Source: Bacteroidota bacterium (lineage in GTDB: Bacteria; Bacteroidota; Ignavibacteria; Ignavibacteriales; Ignavibacteriaceae). From it: a stretch of DNA of 64,000 bases. The notes beneath the pieces are model-generated. The model was given only the letters and a program-made list of their open reading frames with translations, did no database searches and was not told where the DNA came from. This document shows positions 30,001 to 39,559 of the stretch, in pieces; positions within the stretch are counted from its first letter, which is position 1, and each line of letters starts with the position of its first letter. The stretch is from NCBI GenBank assembly GCA_020161395.1, contig JAIUOE010000001.1, forward strand, positions 606,332-670,331, written 5' to 3'. Position numbers and translations under genes: made by a program.

Positions 30001-31655
30001 GGTCGCAAAGGATTAAGACTTCTTTCCTCAGCGGCTCTCACAATCGCTCTGCCTATGGGGTGTTCCGAACCCTTCTCCGCACAGGCAGCAAGATGAAGAA
30101 CCTCGTTTTTTGTGTATCCGTTCAGGGGAATAATATCCTTTACCTGTAGTTCGCCTGTTGTGATGGTGCCTGTTTTGTCGAGCACCACAATATTGATTCT
30201 ACTTGCTTTCTCGAGAATTTCGCTGTTCTTGAAGAGAATTCCGTTTTCCGCCCCTTTTGAGGTACCGACCATGATTGCTGTCGGGGTTGCCAGACCAATT
30301 GCACACGGGCATGCGATCACAAGAACTGCTATCGCATTTATCATCGCCCCTGCCCAATCGAGTTGAGCTACATAAATCCATCCTGTGAAAGTGAAAAATG
30401 CGAGGGCAATTATTAGCGGTACAAAATATTTGCCGATTTCATCCGTTAATTTCTGAATTGGTGCCTTGCTTCCCTGCGCCTCTTTTACAAGCCGGATTAT
30501 ATGTGCGAGGGTGGTGTTTTTACCCACATTTACAGCCTCAAACTTTATTAACCCTTCACGGTTTATGGTGCCGCTAAACACTTTATCACCGGGACCCTTG
30601 CTTACCGGCATCGACTCTCCCGTTATCATCGACTCTTCAAACGCCGACTTGCCTTCACACACCACCCCGTCAACGGGTGCCCTTTCACCCGGTTTAAGAA
30701 GCACCACATCCCCAAAAACCACATCATTCACATCAACGGTCATCTCTGTGCCGTTCCGAATAACAGTTGCAGTTTTTGCCTGTAAACCAAACAGGACTCT
30801 TAATGCATCAGTGGTTCTGCCTTTGGCTTTTGTTTCGAGATATTTCCCGAGTCTGATGAACGCAATTATTGTCGCTCCCGTCTCAAAATATACATTCGGG
30901 CTATTTATGATACCGAGTACAACCAGAAGACTCGAGAGATATGCCACCGAAGAGCCAAGAACAATGAGCACATCCATGTTGGCTCTTCCAAGCCGGAGAC
31001 TGTGGTATGCCCCGGAATAGAACCTGCCACCGACATAAAACTGCACAATTGTTGCAACAGCGAGCATTGCATAAAGATCATATTCAAAACCGACCACCTT
31101 AAAATCGCGAAGCATGCTGTAGATGATGAGTGGAATGGTAAAAATCAGACCTGTTATCATCAATCGCCTTTGTCTTTTTAGTTCCGAAGCTCGGATTTCA
31201 GATTCAACATCCTTAAATTCTTCAGAACCATCAGTTTTTACGAGGTCAAATCCTGCCTTGCGAATCAGAGAGAGGAGTTCGGAAAGATTTGTCATTCCGG
31301 GGAAGTATTCGAGAATTGCTGTTTCGGAAGAGTAGCTGATATTTGCGGCTACCACTCCTTCGTGAGATTTAATCAGTCCGGAGAGATTTTGTGCATCAGT
31401 TTCGTCAGTCATCCCCGTGATCACCACCTCCACTTTAGCGGTGGAAACTCCATAGCCAATACGCTTGATGAATGCGATTATATCGTTTTCGGCAAGAAGT
31501 CCGTGATCGAAGGAGACATGAAGGTTTTCATTTGCATAATCGACGCGGGCTTCGAGAATACCTTTTAGCTTCCCAAGGCTCATCTCAATGCCTGACACAC
31601 AGTTCGTGCATGTCATTCCTGTCAGAGGCATGATAACATTCTTTATGTTATTCAT
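27057..31655 (-). CDS. Cu(I) P1B-ATPase fused to an ethylene-receptor-like sensor histidine kinase
   Basis: This single 1532-residue frame contains a full copper pump and a full sensor kinase. HMA domain 1 has GMTCTNC (C16, C19). A second HMA-like domain (75-142) has lost both Cys. The ATPase core shows TGES 345-348, CPC 449-451, DKTGT 493-497, HP 532-533, TGDN 652-655 and GDGIND 705-710. The Cu(I) class signature N763-x6-YN-x4-P776 and M792-x-x-SS are both present. One extra helix (831-850) leads to a three-helix ETR1-like domain (865-961) with C916 and H920. A coiled coil, two PAS domains (about 1030-1150 and 1151-1280), HisKA with H1319 in [10 protein letters not shown], and HATPase boxes (N1429, DNGAG 1463-1467, GTGVGLA 1491-1497) follow. 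The ribosome site GGAAG precedes the chosen ATG. The next gene is its likely response regulator. The domain calls are strong; ethylene as ligand is inference. Confidence 0.93.
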   Translation of the reverse strand: MNNIKNVIMPLTGMTCTNCVSGIEMSLGKLKGILEARVDYANENLHVSFDHGLLAENDIIAFIKRIGYGVSTAKVEVVITGMTDETDAQNLSGLIKSHEGVVAANISYSSETAILEYFPGMTNLSELLSLIRKAGFDLVKTDGSEEFKDVESEIRASELKRQRRLMITGLIFTIPLIIYSMLRDFKVVGFEYDLYAMLAVATIVQFYVGGRFYSGAYHSLRLGRANMDVLIVLGSSVAYLSSLLVVLGIINSPNVYFETGATIIAFIRLGKYLETKAKGRTTDALRVLFGLQAKTATVIRNGTEMTVDVNDVVFGDVVLLKPGERAPVDGVVCEGKSAFEESMITGESMPVSKGPGDKVFSGTINREGLIKFEAVNVGKNTTLAHIIRLVKEAQGSKAPIQKLTDEIGKYFVPLIIALAFFTFTGWIYVAQLDWAGAMINAIAVLVIACPCAIGLATPTAIMVGTSKGAENGILFKNSEILEKASRINIVVLDKTGTITTGELQVKDIIPLNGYTKNEVLHLAACAEKGSEHPIGRAIVRAAEERSLNPLRPSKFRAFAGFGVRALVGDKTISIGNSRMMKNDGLDLRQLEKEILPLEEDGKTVMTVTISDPVNNLPLQVIGIIAVADTVKAGSAEAIAELQQLGIEVVMITGDNKSTANSIAKQVGISRVIAEVPPGGKVDAIKEMQNARSLGNYSSPVVAMVGDGINDAPALAQADVGIAIGTGTDIAIAAAGITLISGDLTGIGKAISLSRGTSETIVQNLIWALFYNIALIPVAGFGLLSPMFAAGAMAFSSIFVVSNSLRLKGYKVRTFEPPKSIARQSIELIPRLALPTISLAVLITLPMLAMSKSEMEIKNVIETGMTPLLMMVMAISNGLIAISYASIPVFLVIFIRKRKDLPFSWILVLFGLFILACGTTHVVHIIGLWWSVDWWQASVDAACAVISVSTAIIVWPILPKLLAIPSPEQLKQLNSELQSEKEKLIFTQTELQKAYKEVEQRVAERTAELLVANENLVNEIRERLKAEAALHETNEYLENLFNYANAPIIVWDPALAITRFNHAFENLSGYSKEEVIGKKLDFLFPPETAEDSLELIRKTSEGERWESVEIEILRKDGEIRTVLWNSANVLDKNDIEIRATIAQGNDITERKSAEIALRESEKQFRTMIETIPVAIHLSTGVEQFTEYINPEFVRLFGYTEKEVGSGNDWWPLAYPDENYRKAISEEWMRMVDHAIATQTKIPPFESIVTCKDGSKRNISWTFITLGEKNYSCGVDLTARILAENEIRELNQQLEHRVEERTSQLAATNKELESFSYSVSHDLRAPLRSIDGFSQALLEEYSDHFDDQGQMYLNRLRFNAQRMGQLIDEMLSLSRLTRAEMKLKQVNLSDIASAICQELKEREPERIVDISITPDMVDQADPTLMEAVLQNLLNNAWKFSSKKEKATIEFGLTTINGRKTYFVKDNGAGFNMEYIDKLFTPFQRLHRADEFSGTGVGLATVQRIIRRHKGDVWAESKVGEGTVFYFTLNSDKEH
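28773..29063 (-). other. ETR1-like three-helix copper/ethylene-binding domain within the fusion
   Basis: This encodes residues 865-961 of the fusion protein. Compared from memory with Arabidopsis ETR1, the following pocket residues match: Y32 (Y883), I35 (I886), P36 (P887), I62 (I913), and the copper ligands C65 (C916) and H69 (H920) in the CGxTH motif. ETR1 D25 corresponds to N876. Helix 3 ends in a [12 protein letters not shown] stretch like the HIIPDLLSVKT of ETR1 before the coiled coil. Confidence 0.85.
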
Positions 31656-31889
31656 ATTTATAACTTCCGGGGGTTTTATTGCTGTGATGTACCGCCTGCC
31701 ACAATGCCCTGAACAACCTGCAAAGGATTTTTCAGAATTACAATTTAAACTATGAAAAATTCATTTAATTTGCAATCAAATAATTACAAATCTAATATTG
31801 AACATTGCCAAGCTGGTTGTGTATAAGAAATACTGTCGAAGCGGTTATGGTTTTCGTCAGAGCTGAATTTTACGACTCACGAATGACGA
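31656..31889. other. Gap between cydB and the copper-ATPase/ETR kinase gene
   Basis: These 234 bases hold no gene that I can support. They are A+T rich with no clear terminator hairpin and no obvious metal-regulator palindrome. A promoter for the signalling operon may lie here, or it may be read through from cydAB. Confidence 0.4.
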
Positions 31890-32918
31890 TCAATAACTCA
31901 TATGATCAAGTTTCACTTTTCCCCGGAAAACCCAGTAAATACTGATTGTATAGGCGAGGACAAATGGAATTCCGATGATTGCCATGGTTAGCATTGTTTC
32001 CAGTGTTTTTTCGGAGGATGCAGCATTGTATATCGTCAGATTATATTCGGGTGAAATTGAAGAGATTAGAAAGTTGGGGAAAAGCCCGACCGCAAAAAGT
32101 GCCATAAGGCTTAGAATTGCTGCCGATGAAGAGAGGAAGGCAAAGAAATCCTTACCCCGGTTTATCTCGCGAGGGATGTTTGCTATTGCAAGCATATTCA
32201 GAATTGCAAGAGCAAAAAATGCCGGGTGCTGTCTGAAAGGCTCAACCATGTGAGGGATGTAGATAAGGGTTGCCATCGTTGCGGTTACATAGGTGATCAC
32301 AAAGAAGATAATCGTGTTGTTTATCCACCCGCGAACCTGTTTTTGGAGTTCCCCGTCTGTTTTCATTGCGAGGTAGATTGAACCGTGCATCATGAAGGCG
32401 GCGAGGGTTGTCAGTCCGACAAGCAGAGCATATGGATTCAACATGTCAATCACACTGCTGTAGAGCTCCTTGTCTTTCCCTATTGGTAAACCGAGAATTA
32501 CATTACCGATTGTTATACCGATGAGGAGGGAAATAACCATACTTGAGATCGAAAAAGCCCTGTCCCAGCCTGCCCGCCATCTTTTCCCCTCGCTTTTACT
32601 CCTCACTTCTATCGAGACCGCCCGAAAAATCAGCACAAAAAGCAACAGCATAAAAGGGATGTAGAACCCGGAAAAAGCAGTGGCATATACATCAGGAAAT
32701 GCTGCAAAGAGGGCACCGCCTCCCGTTACAAGCCACACTTCGTTACCGTCCCAGACAGGTCCGATGGAGTTAAGTAGAATTCTCCGGTCAAGGTCCGATT
32801 TGGTAAGGAGATGAAGAGACCCGACACCAAGGTCGAAGCCATCGAGAATACCGTAACCGGACAGCAGTACGCCGATCAGGATGAACCATATCGTGTTTAT
32901 GTCTAAAGTAAATTCCAT
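31890..32918 (-). CDS. cydB: Cytochrome bd oxidase subunit II
   Basis: This 342-residue integral membrane protein is the CydB subunit of the bd-type quinol oxidase, which reduces oxygen to water without pumping protons or using copper. The N-terminus has the family motif YGILDGFDLGVG (22-33), followed by a GPVWDGNEVWLVTGGGALFAAFP block (53-75). About eight hydrophobic helices follow. Length is within the family range. The start lies 2 bases after the cydA stop. Confidence 0.93.
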   Translation of the reverse strand: MEFTLDINTIWFILIGVLLSGYGILDGFDLGVGSLHLLTKSDLDRRILLNSIGPVWDGNEVWLVTGGGALFAAFPDVYATAFSGFYIPFMLLLFVLIFRAVSIEVRSKSEGKRWRAGWDRAFSISSMVISLLIGITIGNVILGLPIGKDKELYSSVIDMLNPYALLVGLTTLAAFMMHGSIYLAMKTDGELQKQVRGWINNTIIFFVITYVTATMATLIYIPHMVEPFRQHPAFFALAILNMLAIANIPREINRGKDFFAFLSSSAAILSLMALFAVGLFPNFLISSISPEYNLTIYNAASSEKTLETMLTMAIIGIPFVLAYTISIYWVFRGKVKLDHMSY

Positions 32919-32920
32919 CG

Positions 32921-34282
32921 CTACTCCATCAACCTTGGTTTTTCGCTGAAATCAAGTTCCACTACATGATCATCGGGACCGTGTTTTATCTTCTTGTCCA
33001 ACAGATAAAGGAAGACCACAAAAAGTCCCGCATAGATCAGGGTAAAAAGCACCAGTGAAAAAATAATGTGCTCCGATGTGACAACTTTCGACAGACCGTC
33101 TGAAGTTTTGAGCAGACCGTAAACAATCCATGGTTGCCGTCCGATTTCGGCGGTATACCAGCCAAGCTGATTGGCAATCTGTGGCAAAAGAACCGAAACG
33201 ACGAGGACTTTAAGCCAGAGAGCTGAAGTGAAAAGTTTCCCCCGCCAAAGAAGGAAAAGGGAAATCAGGACAAGACCAATCAGTGTAAACCCGATAGCCA
33301 CCATGGTATGGTAGGTCTGAAAAGTCATCTGCACAGGGGGAGTTTCACCCTTTGGGAAACTGTCGAGCCCCCTGATCGGGGTTTTGGTATCTCCATGGAT
33401 CAAAAAACTTAACATTCCGGGAATAGCGATACCCGTGACAGTTTTATCTTTTTCGTTAACCCAGCCGAACATGTAAAGGTCGCCCGGAGCGAGGGAGTCA
33501 TAATGAGCTTCGAATGCTGCCAGTTTCGCCGGTTGGTTTTTTGCGACTCCCGAAGCGCTCGAATGACCTGTAAAAAGCTGAAAGAATACACCAAAAAATG
33601 CAACTCCGAGTGCAATTTTCATTCCTGCTTTTGCAATGTCTTCATGTCGCTTTTTTAGCAGGTAGTATGCGCTCACCGAAACTACAAGAAAAGCTCCGGC
33701 GAGAAATGATCCGCCGAGTGTATGGGAAAGGCGGTCGACGCTTGATGGATTAAAAACCATTGCCCAGAAATCGGTTATCTCCGCTCTTGCAACACCTCCG
33801 TTCTCAACGATGTGATATCCGGCGGGGGTCTGCTGCCATGAGTTTGCGACAACTATCCATACAGCGCTGAGCATTGATCCGAGAGAAACCATACAGGTTG
33901 AAAAGAAATGAACCCGTGGACTCACTTTGTTCCAGCCAAAAAGAAGTATCGCCAAAAAACCTGACTCGAGAAAAAAGGCAAATATCCCTTCTGCTGCGAG
34001 GGCGCTTCCAAAGATATCACCTACAAACCGGGAGTAGGTTGACCAGTTGGTGCCAAACTCGAATTCCATAACAATTCCGGTGGCAACCCCCATTGCAAAA
34101 GTCAGTGCGAATATCTTCACCCAGAATTTTGTCATTATCTCATACATCTTGTTCCCCGTTTTCAGATACAGACCCTCCATGATCACAAGGATAAGTCCAA
34201 GACCTATACTAAGTGGTGGATAGATGTAGTGAAATGAGATTGTAAAAGCAAACTGGAGTCGCGCCCAAAGTTCGGTTGTCAT
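32921..34282 (-). CDS. cydA: Cytochrome bd oxidase subunit I
   Basis: This 453-residue protein is the CydA subunit carrying haems b558, b595 and d and the quinol site. The proximal His is in [17 protein letters not shown] (H18), and a second haem His in [15 protein letters not shown]. The [13 protein letters not shown] motif near 390-402 is a family hallmark. The Q-loop between [16 protein letters not shown] and the next helix is short, as in the CIO-like form rather than the E. coli long form. About nine membrane helices. It forms an operon with cydB. Confidence 0.93.
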   Translation of the reverse strand: MTTELWARLQFAFTISFHYIYPPLSIGLGLILVIMEGLYLKTGNKMYEIMTKFWVKIFALTFAMGVATGIVMEFEFGTNWSTYSRFVGDIFGSALAAEGIFAFFLESGFLAILLFGWNKVSPRVHFFSTCMVSLGSMLSAVWIVVANSWQQTPAGYHIVENGGVARAEITDFWAMVFNPSSVDRLSHTLGGSFLAGAFLVVSVSAYYLLKKRHEDIAKAGMKIALGVAFFGVFFQLFTGHSSASGVAKNQPAKLAAFEAHYDSLAPGDLYMFGWVNEKDKTVTGIAIPGMLSFLIHGDTKTPIRGLDSFPKGETPPVQMTFQTYHTMVAIGFTLIGLVLISLFLLWRGKLFTSALWLKVLVVSVLLPQIANQLGWYTAEIGRQPWIVYGLLKTSDGLSKVVTSEHIIFSLVLFTLIYAGLFVVFLYLLDKKIKHGPDDHVVELDFSEKPRLME

Positions 34283-34455
34283 AACTGTTTCAGATATAGT
34301 GATCCAAATATTAAAGGAATCTTACAATTAATCTAAAATTGTGTCCAAATATAGGAAATATCGAGGTACGGAAATGTGTTAAAACGGGGTTGAAATATTC
34401 GAGGCTCTCAATACAACAAATCGGGAGCCTCTCGAGGGAAAATCAGAGGGATTAC

Positions 34456-36069
34456 TTAAGCAATCTTTTCCATTTCCACTGTCTCAGGGTTGTGTTCCAC
34501 GCTGAAGAGAAACTGTGCTTTCGGGTTTTTCTCTTTGGCAAGTTCAAGCTGGTAGACTGATTCAGCCAAAAAGGTGAGGTTTTTATGTTTGTCGTGGAAA
34601 AGATTGTGGGAGCGAAGTCTCAGCAATTCTGAAATGTCGTCGATGGAGTCGTATTTGACCCAGCAGGCTCTGTCGTAGTTCAGCGGTCTGAAACGGCAGT
34701 CCGCACCATACTCGTTGATCAGGCGATACTGGATAACATCAAACTGCAGTTCACCGACAGTGCCGACTACTTTTCTGTTTGTCGAGGTTTGCAGAAAAAC
34801 CTGTGCCAGACCTTCATCGGTCAACTGCAGAATTCCCTTCTCCAGTTGTTTCGATTTAAGCGGATCGTTGAGCACCAGTTCCTTGAATATTTCGGGGGAG
34901 AAAGAGGGAATTCCCTTGAACATGAACTTCTCCCCTTCGGTAAGGGTATCACCGATCTTGAAAATGCCGGAATCATACAAGCCGATTACATCACCGGGAA
35001 ATGCTTCCTCGATCAGATTTTTATCCTGTGCCATAAAGGTTGCAGGATTAGCAAATCTGATATTTCTGTCGAGACGGACATGGTGATAAAACTTGTTTCT
35101 CTCAAATTTACCCGAACAAACCCTGAGGAAAGCGATTCTGTCACGGTGTTTCGGGTCAAGATTCGCGTGAATTTTGAAAACAAAACCTGAGAAAATGTCA
35201 CTTCCGGGTTCAATTCTTCCTTTTGTGGAATCGCGGTGTCTTGGGTTGGGTGCAATTTTAATAAAAATATCGAGCAGTTCCCTGACGCCGAAATTATTGA
35301 GTGCGCTCCCAAAAAAGACTGGGGCAAGCGAACCGTTCAGATACTCCTCTTCAACAAAATCACCGTAAACGCCGTTGATAAGGTCAAGTTCATGATCAAG
35401 TTTTTCAGCGTCTTTTCCGAAAAGTTTTACAAACTCGGGGTCGCGGGGACCTGCGAAAGTCTCCACATCCTTTTCGACTGTTTGTTTACTCGGACTGAAG
35501 AAGTTGAATGTATTTTCGAAAATATTGTAAACTCCCTTGAACTCTTTTCCCATACCGAGAGGCCAGCTAAGGGGTCTTACCCTGATATCAAGTTTTGCCT
35601 CTATTTCATCCAGCAGTTCAACGGGGTCGCGACCCTCCCGGTCAAGTTTGTTTATAAAAACAATCACAGGGGTCTCCCTCATCCGGCAGACCTTCATCAG
35701 TTTTTCCGTCTGCTCCTCAACACCTTTAACGCAATCGATAACAAGAATTACGCTGTCGACCGCTGTCAGGGTTCTGTAGGTATCCTCGGCAAAATCCTTG
35801 TGACCCGGGGTGTCAAGAAGATTGATTTTCTCCCCTTTGTAACTGAAGTTCATCACCGATGTGGTTACAGAGATACCACGCTGTTTCTCTATCTCGAGAA
35901 AGTCGGAGGTGGCGGTTTTCTTAATTTTGTTTGATTTTACCGCTCCTGCAACCTGAATTGCACCACCAAAAAGGAGGAGCTTCTCGGTTAAAGTCGTCTT
36001 TCCCGCATCGGGATGGCTGATAATTGCGAAAGTTTTTCTGCTGTTTATCTGTTTTGATATACTTGTCAT
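34456..36069 (-). CDS. prfC: Peptide chain release factor 3
   Basis: This is a 537-residue GTPase that recycles RF1/RF2 from the ribosome after termination. The G1 motif SHPDAGKTT (about 18-26), the switch region [14 protein letters not shown]3 DTPGHKDF and G4 [10 protein letters not shown] are all present. The RF3-specific start ([27 protein letters not shown] pattern) distinguishes it from EF-G. The length agrees with the family. It stands alone, with no operon partner. Confidence 0.95.
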   Translation of the reverse strand: MTSISKQINSRKTFAIISHPDAGKTTLTEKLLLFGGAIQVAGAVKSNKIKKTATSDFLEIEKQRGISVTTSVMNFSYKGEKINLLDTPGHKDFAEDTYRTLTAVDSVILVIDCVKGVEEQTEKLMKVCRMRETPVIVFINKLDREGRDPVELLDEIEAKLDIRVRPLSWPLGMGKEFKGVYNIFENTFNFFSPSKQTVEKDVETFAGPRDPEFVKLFGKDAEKLDHELDLINGVYGDFVEEEYLNGSLAPVFFGSALNNFGVRELLDIFIKIAPNPRHRDSTKGRIEPGSDIFSGFVFKIHANLDPKHRDRIAFLRVCSGKFERNKFYHHVRLDRNIRFANPATFMAQDKNLIEEAFPGDVIGLYDSGIFKIGDTLTEGEKFMFKGIPSFSPEIFKELVLNDPLKSKQLEKGILQLTDEGLAQVFLQTSTNRKVVGTVGELQFDVIQYRLINEYGADCRFRPLNYDRACWVKYDSIDDISELLRLRSHNLFHDKHKNLTFLAESVYQLELAKEKNPKAQFLFSVEHNPETVEMEKIA

Positions 36070-36557
36070 TGTTCGAAGTTAAATTGCTAAAAAGGGATAA
36101 AAACGGTTTATAAAAGGAAGTGGCCGAGCCGCCGGGCTCTCAAATCGGAGTGGAGTCGTGGAAATTTTTGTAAAGCATCTTCAAATATAACAAAATTGGG
36201 GGAAATTGAAGTCAGGGATTTATGGGGTTTGAAGAGAGATGGGGCTCAAGAGAGAGCATTTTTTTCGATTTTTAAACTTATTGCCAGACTGTGTGCCACC
36301 AATTTTTAAGGTGAACCGATTTATTAAAAAGACTGCCCCTTTAAGAGACAGCCTTGAATAAAACAATTAAAAACTGAATCTAAGATTCAAATGTGACTCC
36401 TTTTCCTCCGATTGAAATCGGAGGCTATTTAAGTAGCAATGCTTTCATCGTTTTTGTGTAATTAGTGTTTGTATGTTCGAGCGATTGCGCACTCAGACGA
36501 AAAAAGAACAAAAAACAGAAAGAACCTTGTCTGTTTCATTTTACTTTTCTCCGATCT
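36070..36557. other. Intergenic region
   Basis: About 490 bases without a supported gene. It has a short GAGCC-gccg-GGCTC hairpin at 36126-36139 without a T-run, an imperfect AAGACTG...CAGCCTT hairpin near 36330-36355, and one copy (36301-36317) of a 17-mer AATTTTTAAGGTGAACC that recurs at 38664. Confidence 0.4.
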
Positions 36558-38132
36558 TTACTTTATATAGGCCACCTTTACGGTTGCAGCCATTTGACCG
36601 TTCTCCTTCTGAGAAGAAACCCTTATCATGTATGTCCCGCTTGAAACATCCAGCAGGTTGAAATCAATCACCTCACTATGTTCACCTTTTGTTCTAAAGG
36701 TTGTATTTGAATAAATTTCCCTGCCCATTATGTCATAAACCGTCATGTCTATCATGCCTTCGCCCGGGACTGTGTAGTTAACCTTTGTGCTCCCGTTAAA
36801 AGGGTTTGGGCTGGTTCTTATCTTTAACTCTGTCGGAAGTTCTGCTCCAGTCTCATCCTCGACACCCGTTGGTTTTCTGACACCTTTCATAATATAGACA
36901 CGGTTGTTTATAAGAGGATAAATGAGGTTGTATTCCGCTTCCTCTCCGATACAGATATCATCTACTCCGTCACCTGTCACATCGCCTATTCTGCCTGAAA
37001 AATTGGGACTGTTATAAATACTAAAGGCATATTCATCCGCCTTCTCTGTGGGTATCGGGTTACCCCCAAGAAAAAGACGAGCCGTATAATATGAAATATG
37101 AATAATTAGATCGTTAAAACCATCCTTGTTCACATCTCCTATTGGAACCGTATATGTTGTTGCTGAATTTTGAAGATTTAGTCCCGCTTCCTCTGACAGG
37201 TTTGGTGGTTTACTACCATATGAAATTGTTTTAGTGTACCAGTAAGGAAAAATCGTTTCAGTATTTCGGAGGACAAGCTCTCCCTTACCATCACCATTCA
37301 TGTCATTGACAGCAATGATACCTGTTGTATCAAATATCTTAAAAGTGTCGGAGAAAGCGAATGAGGGATTACCGTAGTAGAATTTCCTGAAGGGACGATC
37401 CGGGATGTTCACGGGTTGGAATTCCATTGAAATATCTGTACATCCATCGCCATCTATGTCAGCAAATTGTTGAAATACCGTTGAATGGTTGCCGGAATAA
37501 TAATACGCGTTGTTAGAATCTGAAAGCATGTGATATGTTGGAATTGAATCCGTGCTACCGGTTTCGAAGAAAACGATACTTCCGGAATTTGTTGGGCGGT
37601 AACTGTGGTATGCGACTAACTCTTCCCATCCATCCCCGTTGTAATCAATTGACCCGGATTGCCCTTTAAGTCGTAGCAAATTATTACTGGAATCAGTATA
37701 GCTAAATTGAAATGTAACATCGGGTGTGTTGTCTATATTAGGCCCACCTAAAAAAATATCAAATATTGCCGGATGGGGTGGATTTGAAAACACTGTAACA
37801 ATGTCCCTGTAACCATCGCGGTTCCAGTCACAGGCAGTAGCGGCCCTCGGATATTGTATAGGAATCGAAAAAACAGGTTCCGTGGCTATTGGGTTTCCTC
37901 CCCGGAAAAACATGGCATTTGCTGCTTGAGAATTTGGATCAGGTCTTATACTCAAAACAAAGTCGTCATATCCATCGTCGTTTTGATCTCCCATATAAAC
38001 TATTGATTCATACGAAAAATACCCCTGCTTGCTGAACACTATAGTATCATACTGGGCATCAACTTCTGTTGTGAAAACAAATAAAAGAAGCAAAAAGCCT
38101 ATACCAAGCGGGTTTTGTTTTAGGTCAAACAT
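36558..38132 (-). CDS. Secreted FG-GAP/VCBS-repeat protein with type IX sorting domain
   Basis: This 524-residue protein has an N-terminal signal peptide (residues 7-26). Seven repeats carry Ca-binding-like loops: DQNDDGYDD, DWNRDGYRD, DYNGDGWEE, DIDGDGCTD, DMNGDGKGE, DVNKDGFND and DVTGDGVDD. These form an integrin-like FG-GAP beta-propeller. The C-terminal 80 residues are the type IX secretion sorting domain: RTSPNPFNGSTKVNYTVP, then MTVYDIMGREIYS, and a GTYMIRVSSQ ending. It is likely exported and displayed on or released from the cell surface. The substrate is unknown. Confidence 0.85.
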   Translation of the reverse strand: MFDLKQNPLGIGFLLLLFVFTTEVDAQYDTIVFSKQGYFSYESIVYMGDQNDDGYDDFVLSIRPDPNSQAANAMFFRGGNPIATEPVFSIPIQYPRAATACDWNRDGYRDIVTVFSNPPHPAIFDIFLGGPNIDNTPDVTFQFSYTDSSNNLLRLKGQSGSIDYNGDGWEELVAYHSYRPTNSGSIVFFETGSTDSIPTYHMLSDSNNAYYYSGNHSTVFQQFADIDGDGCTDISMEFQPVNIPDRPFRKFYYGNPSFAFSDTFKIFDTTGIIAVNDMNGDGKGELVLRNTETIFPYWYTKTISYGSKPPNLSEEAGLNLQNSATTYTVPIGDVNKDGFNDLIIHISYYTARLFLGGNPIPTEKADEYAFSIYNSPNFSGRIGDVTGDGVDDICIGEEAEYNLIYPLINNRVYIMKGVRKPTGVEDETGAELPTELKIRTSPNPFNGSTKVNYTVPGEGMIDMTVYDIMGREIYSNTTFRTKGEHSEVIDFNLLDVSSGTYMIRVSSQKENGQMAATVKVAYIK

Positions 38133-38735
38133 AGAATTTCCTCACACAAGGTTTTGTGTTGATGGATTAAAAAATAAATATTTTTTAGAAATGTTTCCGG
38201 AAGGCACAAAGTGACTGGCAATCCCAAATCGAATTGATTTGGAATGAGGGACAATGACAGGATAACAAACCAAAACGGAGGTGGGGTCTGTTTCCCTGCA
38301 GAAAACAAAAAAATTTCCCAAATGTTGATAATAAGCCCGGCTTTAAGAACTATAAACAATGAACCCATTATACCTTTTGCTCACAATGAATTGTGCAACA
38401 TTGAATCAAATTAAAATCCAACGCTCACTTTAACATCATAACAACATCCGAATAAAAAAAAGTAAAAAGCAATACCTTTTCCCGATTGCATTATAGAAAA
38501 ATTATTTTTAATTCAGTGAGTTCCAGAATGATTTTTCGAGGGCAGAATAATTGTTTAATTTACAGGGAAAAATAGTAGAAAAGGTGAAAAAGGCTAATTT
38601 TAGGATCGATAAAAAATGATCCGGGAAGTAACATCAAACTTTTTGGCTGACCTGAGTATCAGTAATTTTTAAGGTGAACCACTAATTTTACTTTAATTTT
38701 GTCATATTTGCGAATACCAATTTAAAAGATTTAAG
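38133..38735. other. Intergenic region
   Basis: About 600 A+T-rich bases between divergently oriented genes with no gene that I can support. It contains the second copy of AATTTTTAAGGTGAACC (38664-38680), close upstream of the truncated ATPase gene. Confidence 0.4.
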
Positions 38736-39380
38736 ATGAAAAGACTTCCTCTCGGAATACAGACATTTTCACAGATTATCGAAGACAAAATGGTCTATGT
38801 GGACAAATCCGCATATATCGCCAGGCTTGTTTTAGGTTACAAATATGTTTTTCTTTCGCGACCAAGGAGGTTCGGGAAGTCTCTGTTCCTATCGTCTCTC
38901 TATTCCTTCTTTAACGGAAATTCCGAACTTTTTGATGGTCTTGCAATTAAAGACAGTATCAAGGAACCGTGGGACTCTTTCCCGATAATCAGACTCGATT
39001 TCTCCGCATTTCCCTCAGGTAATCCACTTGAACTCTCCTATTCGATCAATAAATCGCTCATGGATTATGCTGAGCAATATTCCATTGACCTGGGCGGTCT
39101 GATTGAGCACGAGTATCTTGCCACTCTTATAAGAGGTATCTACAAAAATACAGGCAAACGGGTTGTAATACTGATTGATGAATATGATAAACCAATTGTC
39201 GATCTTCTTGACAATCCCGCAATTGCAGAACAAAACAAAGAAAAAAAGATGCTTGAGCTACGGACATATTACGAACTCGGTCTGCCAAATCTCGAAGTTG
39301 AGGAATCGTTTTACAAGTATCTGTTTTCGAGTATGACAGAACTGGATCCGGAAATTGACATCTCCTTCGTAGAAAAATAA
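38736..39380 (+). pseudogene. Internally deleted AAA-ATPase-like / PD-(D/E)XK family gene
   Basis: The 214-residue frame starts like the large AAA-ATPase-like plus PDDEXK_9 family: LPLGIQTFSQIIEDKMVYVDKSAYI, Walker A-like SRPRRFGKSLFLSSL (about 41-55), and Walker B VVILIDEYDKPI (about 144-155). Full members are about 500 residues or more. Here the text jumps near residue 170 from the post-Walker B segment (NKEKKML) directly to the GLPNLEVEESFYKYL block that normally begins far downstream. It then stops without the nuclease domain. This is an in-frame internal deletion plus a 3' truncation. The gene is abundant and mobile in Bacteroidota, so decayed copies are expected. Confidence 0.7.
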
Positions 39381-39420
39381 TTCCCCTTGACATGAAAGAA
39401 AATTCTTATATTTTTACAAC

Positions 39421-39489
39421 ATGATTTTTGAAAACTTAACCAACATTCATCACCATCATCATTTAGCACACGGTATGTGTCGGCGGTGA
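39421..39489 (+). CDS. hisL: Histidine operon leader peptide
   Basis: This 22-codon frame has five consecutive His codons (CAT CAC CAT CAT CAT, codons 10-14) and a sixth at codon 17, and ends with TGA. It lies 70 bases before hisG and just upstream of an intrinsic terminator. This is the standard layout of a histidine attenuator: ribosome stalling on His codons when charged tRNA-His is scarce should prevent terminator folding. A pause-type hairpin can form by CACA/TGTG at 39467-39479. The segment CGGCG at 39481-39485 can pair with CGCCG at 39528-39532 as a candidate antiterminator. Confidence 0.85.
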   Translation: MIFENLTNIHHHHHLAHGMCRR

Positions 39490-39514
39490 TCTATGTTGTT
39501 TTTGATAACTAAAG

Positions 39515-39543
39515 AGCCTCGGCACAGCGCCGGGGCTTTTTTT
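39515..39543 (+). terminator. Attenuator terminator of the his operon
   Basis: AGCCTCGGC (39515-39523) pairs with GCCGGGGCT (39529-39537), with one wobble and a five-base ACAGC loop, followed by a run of seven T. The hairpin sits between the leader peptide and hisG and would stop transcription when His is plentiful. Confidence 0.88.
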
Positions 39544-39559
39544 ATTTTAAAGGACTCTG

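Noticed and set aside
30466..31020. 184-codon frame on the plus strand
   Set aside because: Antisense to the ATPase part of the copper/ETR fusion; no ribosome site or recognisable domain.
27057..31655. Possibility that the fusion is two genes with a missed stop
   Set aside because: The frame is open throughout, the linker contains the extra membrane helix needed for orientation, and no internal ribosome site with a start was found before the ETR domain.
35236..35934. 232-codon frame on the plus strand
   Set aside because: Antisense to prfC, which has all GTPase motifs.
36126..36139. GAGCC/GGCTC hairpin as a terminator
   Set aside because: It lies upstream of prfC's start rather than after a gene end and has no T-run.
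38120..38368. 82-codon hydrophobic frame upstream of the FG-GAP gene
   Set aside because: Poor ribosome site, unlikely composition and position over the probable promoter region.
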